A stretch of DNA of 64,000 bases, from the NCBI GenBank assembly GCA_026214975.1, contig CM047805.1:9510463-9574462 (forward strand), in the 5' to 3' direction. The DNA is from Gentiana macrophylla (lineage: Eukaryota; Streptophyta; Magnoliopsida; Gentianales; Gentianaceae). Below, piece by piece: positions 58,701-64,000 of this stretch; position 1 is the stretch's first letter; the number at the start of each line of letters is the position of its first letter. Under the pieces are notes generated by a model, which was not told the DNA's origin, did no database searches, and saw nothing but the letters and a program-made list of their open reading frames with translations. Both the position numbers and the translations under genes were made by a program.

Positions 58701-59715
58701 CAGATTAAGAACTCAACCGACAGCAAGAAACAGAGATTTGAAGAACTCGATGAAGATGGTAAATGAAAACAGATAATCACCGACATAGTCTGATTTGCTT
58801 CAAATTTTGCATCCACTCAAAATGTCATCAATGATATGATGCTAGATGTAAGAGGAATCAAGCAAGGGAATACTTTGAAAGATAAGTTTCGAAAAAGACC
58901 AACTTCTTTCCATCCATCGAAACTTGACAAACTTGTCGCTACACCTGAACCCACTCGAGCCTCGTCTTTTGCACAACAACTCGCTTTGCTCGATCCCAAA
59001 CTTCTCGAAAGGATCAACAGATTGGAGGAGACATTGCAATCCAGGATCACCGCTATTGATACTAGAATCGGAACTATGGAAGGTCAATTGAATAGAGTGA
59101 TAGTATCACAGGGAGGGTATTAATGGCCTTATATCCCGCTTTTGTTGATGATGTCACTAAGAGGAAGAGGGGCCAATCACCTTGCAAAGAAAGGAGGTCG
59201 CAAGACTCTTTGCACAAAAGAGATGGACCGATGAAACCAATGCTTTCGTGCAACCTCGCACTGGCGAGTTCAACTTACTAATGATCTTCTTAGACAGTAC
59301 AAGAAAGAGTATTACAACAGGAGGAGACCTTATCATGACATGAGGTTTCATGAAGGTCTTAACTCTTTCTTGGGATTAAAATTTTGGGAAGCAAGAGTCA
59401 GAGCCTTAAGGGCAACTTACAGAGGAGGCAGAGGTGGAAAAGGTGGAAGAAGTGGCGGAGGTGATAGGACCTTACCTATCACAAAAGCAAAGGACTCACT
59501 TGATGAATTCAAGGAATCTGTACATGAAGTTTGGATTCGAGTGAATGACATCAATCTTATCCTCGCTCAAGCATGGAACTGGTGGAAGCAAGTCAATCCC
59601 TACATTGATTTTACACTGATTGAAAATGAATGAATGAGGGATATGATAGAACAAATCAGATCCTATCAAGAACAAGCTGAGAAGGCTAGACAAGAAAGAG
59701 AGAAGAGACAATAGA
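55739..59715 (+). pseudogene. Element B ORF3 (env-position ORF of unknown function)
   Basis: ATG at 55739 (MAERIEVQIESSQS..) opens a ~205-residue globular domain ending near FDWAGYFIHYMKKVAKEEK (56359) that resembles A's ORF3 start (16116-15499). A low-complexity Lys/Glu-rich region (56400-57000) with repeated PAA/TAESAE-like motifs follows. Next come a conserved block YFQWKFGFYKRQKP..LEEWAFEKLGVENLL (57490-57600; compare AWKFSS..EKWVFDLYNITSL in A) and an acidic stretch ending at 57987. A C-terminal part (58800-59100, RPTSFHPSKLDKLV..LDPKLLERINRLEETLQSRI) is a coiled coil, and a tail ends at the stop at 59713-59715. Frames change near 56360, 57090, 57990, 58350, 59120 and 59330. No clear signal peptide or membrane anchor is visible. 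Confidence 0.75.
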
Positions 59716-59874
59716 TCAGCATACTTATCATTCTTTATCTTTGCTGCATCTAGTTTGTAATAACTGAACAATGATTTTAATGAGAATTGACTGAATTTGT
59801 TCTGTTTTTGTTTTATATCTTTTTGCTTTGCTGATAGGTGAGGGTAGTGGCATCATCACCAAAAAGGGGGAAAT
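59716..59874 (+). other. Polypurine tract region of element B
   Basis: Non-coding 3' sequence ending in aaaaagggggaaat (59861-59874) directly before the 3' LTR TGTTGGACTT; this is the plus-strand primer. Confidence 0.85.
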
Positions 59875-61380
59875 TGTTGGACTTATTTTTTAGTTTTGAT
59901 GATGAGTGCCATACTAGCTGTTATAGTGCAAAGGCAAAAAGATGTCTAGATCAAATGTATAAGTTTATTAGAGTTTGATTCACAATTAGGTTTGATCAAA
60001 CAAGCACTGTAATGGTCAGCTGAGTTGTATCAGCAGTCTGGTCTAGGTCAGTAGGGTAGATAGGTCAGTAGGGTATAATTAAAATGGTGTAATCTAACTT
60101 CACAATTAAAAGTTAGATAAAAGGAATCAAATTGCATTGTATTTTATACACGAAATATCATGATCACAGATCGATTGAAACTTCAAAGATCGATGAACCT
60201 CCTGATATATACCTCGATTAATTCAAGATTATTTTTGAAGATTACATGGATAAGGACAGCCAACTACCTCTGATTTGATCAAACAAATCAGTGGTTAGGA
60301 TTAAAAGAATGTTGGGATGATTCAGGACTTTATCCAATGGACACAAGTCAAAGGTGGATGATCGCATCACAAAAAGGAATTCTCGATAAAGTGTCACTAT
60401 ATGAATAGTGACGAGAATGCAAATCGATGATGGGACAAAACAAAGGAACGGTTACATTTGAAATTCAAATACAAGTCACATGCATTCTTGCCTATAAATA
60501 GAAGACTTTCAACTCAGAAAAAGATGATGAATTTTGGATAAACTTTAAGTGTTAATACTGAGCTGAAAAACACCCTGCTGAACTTGCTGAGCATAAAGTT
60601 GCTGATCTAGTAAATTTCTTCAAGTGCATTCTGTATTCAAGCTGCATCAAGACTACACACTTGAAGACTAGCAAGCCGATTACATCATCCTAATCAAGCT
60701 GCTGCAATCAATCATTTACTTGATTCAATCTTTATTTCATAACGAACCTCGGCCAAGACAAGAAGCATCTGTTGGGTGTGAAAGATCGTTGTTTGTGGTG
60801 GAGTGGTGAAGAGGCAATCCTACCCTTCAAGGACCAATGGAAGACTCGGGAGCAAAGAATCCTACATGTTCCCGCCCAGCTTTGTGAAGCCATAGTTATT
60901 GGTGAAGGACAAGCAACCTTAGGAATCTTTGTAACAGCTATATCAAAGATCTCTAGTGAATTTCCTCCAACATCACAGGAGAAGAGTGGACTGACAGGAT
61001 TACACCACCTGGAACCACTATAAAATCTGGCTATTTACTTTCAGCATTTATATTCTGCACTTAGTTTATTACACACATCAACCTACTGAATCTAGCAACT
61101 AAATTCACACACTTGCACTACTGAGTATCTAATACTTAGTATCATATTTAACAACAAGTATTAAGGCTTAACTTTGATATAATTCCGCTGCACAAATTCA
61201 AAGAATCGAATCACAAGAGACTCATCATTTATCAAGAAAGCTATCAAGTCTCAAAGAGACTCATCAAGTATCGCATCAGATCTGAAGTTGCAGAATTTGT
61301 TAACTCCAAAAAGTTTTAAGTGTTAAGTTTATTCACACCCCCCCTCTAAACTTAACCAAAGCCTTTTCAAGGGACCAACA
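59875..61380 (+). repeat. 3' LTR of element B
   Basis: 1506 bp, collinear with 47816-49517 but lacking a ~200-bp block after ..gataggtca. Long runs are identical (for example 60226-60355 with 48370-48500). The open frame at 60772-61023 is a chance frame within the LTR. Confidence 0.9.
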
Positions 61381-62313
61381 GTTATTAGAAAGGAATCAGT
61401 TGAAGAAGCTCAAGAACTCATTCCATCCCTACCAAAAGCTGACACTCATAGGGAAAAAAACTTGAGAACTGATCCTGATGAAGAGGAGATTGAAAGTGAT
61501 GAAGAGCTGATAACACCTGAAATGGAAAAAATGCTCAATCTGCTATCCAAAGCCAAATCAACACCACAAAAGTCAGCCTTTAGACATGAGTATGAGGAAT
61601 CAATCAAAGATTTTGAAGCTTCTCAGTTTGAGAACAAAGACGCTGATGATGCCAAGTCAGTTCAACAAAAAGTCATCACCGTGGTTGATCTTGTTGAAGA
61701 AGAAAGTCAAAAGAAAAATGATGAAGTTGAAGAAGTTGAAGAAAGAGAGGAACCAGTTGTTGAGCTGAAAACAAAACAAACTAAGAAATCAAGTGAGGTT
61801 CAGGTTGCTGAGCTGAAAGAGAATCCTAAACAAGTTATTGAACCAGTGGCTGAAACTGAGAATGAAGTTGTTGCAAAAGAGTTTCAGCAGGAGACTGAAA
61901 ATGATGAATCTGAGCAGGCTACTAAAGCTACAAAAGTACCTACAGCAGGTTTACAAGTCAGAATCCCGCTTGTTGCCGAGGGGAATCCAAAGCGAAGCAA
62001 GAAGAAAGTTGAAGAACCAAATGGAACTTTAAATTGAATCTACCTTAGAGGTTCCCAAAGAAACTAAAGCTGTCACAATCTTGTCTGATCCTATAGCTGA
62101 CATTGGAAAACTGATTGAAACCTACTGCATAAGACTTGATGCATATCAACATTGGAAGTTCAGTTCAACCATATATCAGAGAGAACAACAAGAACTCATG
62201 GAGAAAGTAGAACAATGGGTTTTTGATTTTTATCACATAACTCATCTATCACAACTGTTCAAATTGAAGAATTTTTGAGTATTGGGTACTCATTGATAAG
62301 AAACAGTTACTGG
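61381..62313 (+). pseudogene. Fragment C (right part): Sirevirus-type ORF3 piece holding element B
   Basis: Open frame 61462-62037 (DEEEIESDEELITPEMEKML, LSKAKSTPQKSAF) corresponds to A's ORF3 block DSDSDERLIDKTTLEMISLL, LSKSRSTPQRSFS. 62081-62278 (LDAYQHWKFSSTIYQREQ, VEQWVFDFYHITHLSQL) corresponds to A's YQAWKFSS..EKWVFDLYNITSL. The match continues across a shift near 62275 (FLSIGYSLIRNSYW) and stops abruptly at 62313, where relic D begins in minus orientation. C lacks LTRs. It is closer to A than to B. Confidence 0.75.
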
Positions 62314-63432
62314 AATTCACCACCTCGATTAGTTTGTACAGCTTTGATTTTAGTGTCAAAAAGTCGTTCAATGAGTGCTTGAAAATTATAAAATACACGT
62401 TCCACATCAGATTTTAGTGCATAGGATAAAACCAACTAAATTTTGCAATCATCCAAAAAACAAACATAATATCGAGAGCCATAGATTGAAGCCTAGGCAA
62501 AAGGCCCCCAAACATCTGAATAAATCAAATCCAAAGGTTTACGAGACGTAAAGGAGGAAATAGGTAAAGACAATTTATGACTCTTAGCAAGCCGACGGTC
62601 TGAACAGATAGAAGACTGAGAATCATGGGAAGGGGAAATATTTATTTGAAGCAAGATAAGATTACTAATTCTAGAGGAGCAGTGACCGAGACGACGATGC
62701 CAGTGGGAGGCGGAAGCACGAGTAGCATGGCAGGAGGAGACAAGTGGTTTGGTGAAGTGATATAATCCGTCTTTAACATAGCCTCTGAGACGGACCTGGC
62801 TCGAGTAGTCATTAACAAGGAAATAAGTGGCATGAAATTCAAAATTTACATCATTGTCACGAGCAAAATTCTGAACTGAAAGTAAATTTTTTTGGAGGGA
62901 GGGGTGAGGAGAACATTACAAAGAACAAAAGAGTTCGTAAGAGAAGAAAAATTAGAGTCAACAATATGAGTAATAGTCATACCAGTGCCGTTTCTAGTAT
63001 GAACATTATCATCACCGGAATATGGAGCAGGAGGAGAATTAAAGTTGTGAGGATAAGGAGTCATTTGGTGACTGGCGCCGGTGTCGGAAAGCCAATTAGT
63101 TTGATCACATGATGTACCTGCACAGTTAGCCATGGTAGGATGGGAAATGGAGTATTTTTGACATTTTGGGGCGCAGGGGAAGGGGTGAAATTTTGATCAA
63201 ATCGATACCAACACGAGTGAACTGTGTGGCCAAACCTATTACACAGTTGGCATTGAACGGAGGGAGCTGCTTGCTGATGTTGGGGGAGGTCCATTTGACC
63301 GACCACGGCTGTGACCACAAGAGTTGGAGCCATGGCCTCACCTGTTATAAGAGCACTGATTATTATGAGCAGTAAGTTCGGACGGCGAAGTGGTAGAAGG
63401 GGCGGGGAGAGCAGCTGGCACGGTGGAAGGAG
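62314..63432 (-). pseudogene. Copia relic D: gag zinc knuckle, protease and integrase half
   Basis: On the minus strand, from 63432: the gag tail, a zinc knuckle [14 protein letters not shown] (about 63220-63262, ligands complete), then [18 protein letters not shown] (about 63050-63105), the protease. FHATYFLVNDYSSQVRLRG and ASHWHRRLGHCSSRI (about 62695-62740) are the pre-integrase domain. DLIYSDVWGPFA (about 62500-62540) carries the first integrase Asp, and the match ends at NRGGEFQ at 62314, where fragment C intrudes. Multiple shifts. The missing downstream half is 46036-47733. Upstream, gag is interrupted by plastid DNA. Confidence 0.85.
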
Positions 63433-63862
63433 AAAGAATTTCTTTTGTAATTCCTTACATAAAGATTCAGAAAATACCGGATCTCCTCCTACACAAGCAA
63501 ATTGTTGATAAAACTCCAAAATGGCATTTTCTTTTGACCCAATTTTTTTCTCTCCTTATCATTCGAAAAAGATAAAAAAATTTCAGATAGAAACATTCTC
63601 TAGAATTTCTCTTAGATTCGAACCCATAGTCGATGATAGAACTAGAATAGATATTTTTGTTTCCTACTCACACGAGCCCATATCCTTGCTTTTCTATCAA
63701 TCTCTAATTCTGATCTTCCTCCCCAATCTGATATTATGGTGCCGGTATAGGCTGAAATTCCGTTATGGTCCAACTCTGACCGATAGTAAATACCGGGGCT
63801 TTGCACTATTTGATTGATCACAATTCTATATATTCCATTTACTATAAATGTTCCGAGGGAAT
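63433..63862 (-). pseudogene. rpoB: Nuclear plastid DNA insertion: rpoB fragment
   Basis: The minus strand encodes the N-terminal part of the plastid RNA polymerase beta subunit: [59 protein letters not shown], then LSSTMGSNLREILENV, and after two small deletions near 63600 [20 protein letters not shown] and KELQKKFF. In plastids rpoB is part of the bacterial-type (PEP) polymerase. Here it is a ~430-bp piece with frameshifts, no upstream or downstream rpo sequence, and copia gag on both sides. It is a NUPT, not a gene. The last residues fuse in frame with gag sequence at 63432, so a gene finder could report a false chimeric protein. Confidence 0.92.
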
Positions 63863-63963
63863 GCGGGCCTCCATTGTTAAGAGCAGAGAAAAGAGTTCTT
63901 CAATCAAAAGATCATCACGACCGGAAACCATGGCAACCAAGGCATCATATTCGGGACCCAATC
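63863..63963 (-). pseudogene. Copia relic D: upstream gag piece
   Basis: The minus strand reads LGPEYDALVAMVSGRDDLLI and [13 protein letters not shown], the copia gag motif normally LG-EYD-LVA..L-LDEL-SLLL--E-R. It ends at the rpoB insertion at 63862, beyond which gag continues (63432 downwards). It is cut on the other side by a new TE end at 63964. Confidence 0.75.
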
Positions 63964-64000
63964 TGTAACGCCCCGTTCCCGGACACCGAGTCCTTATCCG
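63964..64000 (+). repeat. Start of an LTR-like element running off the window
   Basis: TGTAACGCCCCGTTCCCGG is the kind of 5' end many plant Ty3/gypsy LTRs have (TGTAACGCCCCG). It abruptly replaces copia gag sequence. Only 37 bp are visible. Confidence 0.45.

Larger units (their letters stand above)
47816..61380 (+). mobile_element. Element B: near-complete Sirevirus (Ty1/copia) with env-position ORF
   Basis: 13.6 kb between perfect 5-bp duplications gttat (47811-47815 and 61381-61385). Order: 5' LTR, PBS, gag with two CCHC knuckles, protease, integrase, RT, RNase H, ORF3, polypurine tract, 3' LTR. Size, long LTRs (1.5-1.7 kb), the DSGCSRHMT protease motif and an ORF after pol fit the Sirevirus (SIRE/Maximus) lineage. 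The LTRs are near identical over long stretches, so insertion was recent. Differences and frame breaks concentrate at CTG/CAG sites (see findings), so the true element may be more intact than it reads. Confidence 0.93.

Noticed and set aside
55739..59715. Calling ORF3 a true envelope gene
   Set aside because: It occupies the env position, but no signal peptide, membrane anchor or cleavage site is visible, and frames are broken. Left as function unknown.
60772..61023. Open frame of 83 codons
   Set aside because: It lies wholly in B's 3' LTR and its counterpart in the 5' LTR (about 48900-49150) is broken; no known domain.
63061..63519. 152-codon minus-strand frame that looks like a single novel protein
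   Set aside because: Its first ~29 residues are plastid rpoB and the rest is copia gag; it is an insertion junction, not a gene.

Overview
The window is TE-dominated nuclear DNA from a higher plant, most likely a eudicot; an asterid is only a guess. Evidence: nested Ty1/copia LTR retrotransposons primed by initiator tRNA-Met, a plastid rpoB fragment in nuclear context, a plant-type C2H2 zinc-finger fragment, a cytochrome P450 exon fragment, plant MITEs and AT-rich intergenic DNA. Only one gene looks possibly intact: a two-exon gene for a small secreted, 12-cysteine, double-knottin-like protein at 40726-41735 (+).

Layout. (1) 1-1559: decayed host sequence with a broken C2H2 zinc-finger gene (-). 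(2) 1560-21080: element A, a Sirevirus-like copia element (-), 4/5-bp target duplication, with pol deleted. Nested in it are E1 (4754-14062, -, TSD tcatc), a degenerate copia element with ~2-kb LTRs, and a Ty3-like solo LTR inside A's 5' LTR (18331-19785, TSD atagt). (3) 21081-23212: host-like DNA with a possible first exon (-) and a ~1-kb fold-back element. (4) 23213-25133: small copia-like element F, with a truncated third copy of the E LTR (E3) in it. (5) 25361-39974: element G, a short-LTR Ale-type copia (+, TSD aagcc), with E2 (26667-35943, +) inserted in its gag. (6) 40040-46000: the only gene-bearing island: MITEs, the knottin-like gene, a fold-back at its 3' end, a P450 exon fragment, a hAT MITE with 8-bp TSD and a Ty3-like LTR relic. 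(7) 46036-63963: copia relic D (-), cut in two. Between its halves lies a piece of a Sirevirus ORF3 (C), which in turn holds element B (47816-61380, +, TSD gttat), a nearly complete Sirevirus with gag, pol, an env-position ORF3 and two LTRs. D's gag also carries a plastid rpoB insertion (63433-63862). (8) From 63964 an LTR-like end runs off the window.

Relative insertion order follows from nesting: E1 and the solo LTR are younger than A; E2 is younger than G; B is younger than C, and C than D. A and B are relatives (similar LTR ends, PBS, gag tail and ORF3). A has lost protease to RNase H but keeps the gag tail and ORF3, so if it moved in that state it needed enzymes in trans, plausibly from a B-like element. 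E1 and E2 share the same decayed pol relics, so the E family probably also amplified as a non-autonomous element.

Caution on sequence quality: differences between the two LTRs of B, between the two LTRs of A, and many frame breaks in B's pol, cluster at CTG/CAG trinucleotides that become TCG/CGA-like strings. CTG/CAG is the CHG methylation context, so part of the damage may be base-calling error. All boundaries and similarities here were judged by eye; no alignment or database search was run.
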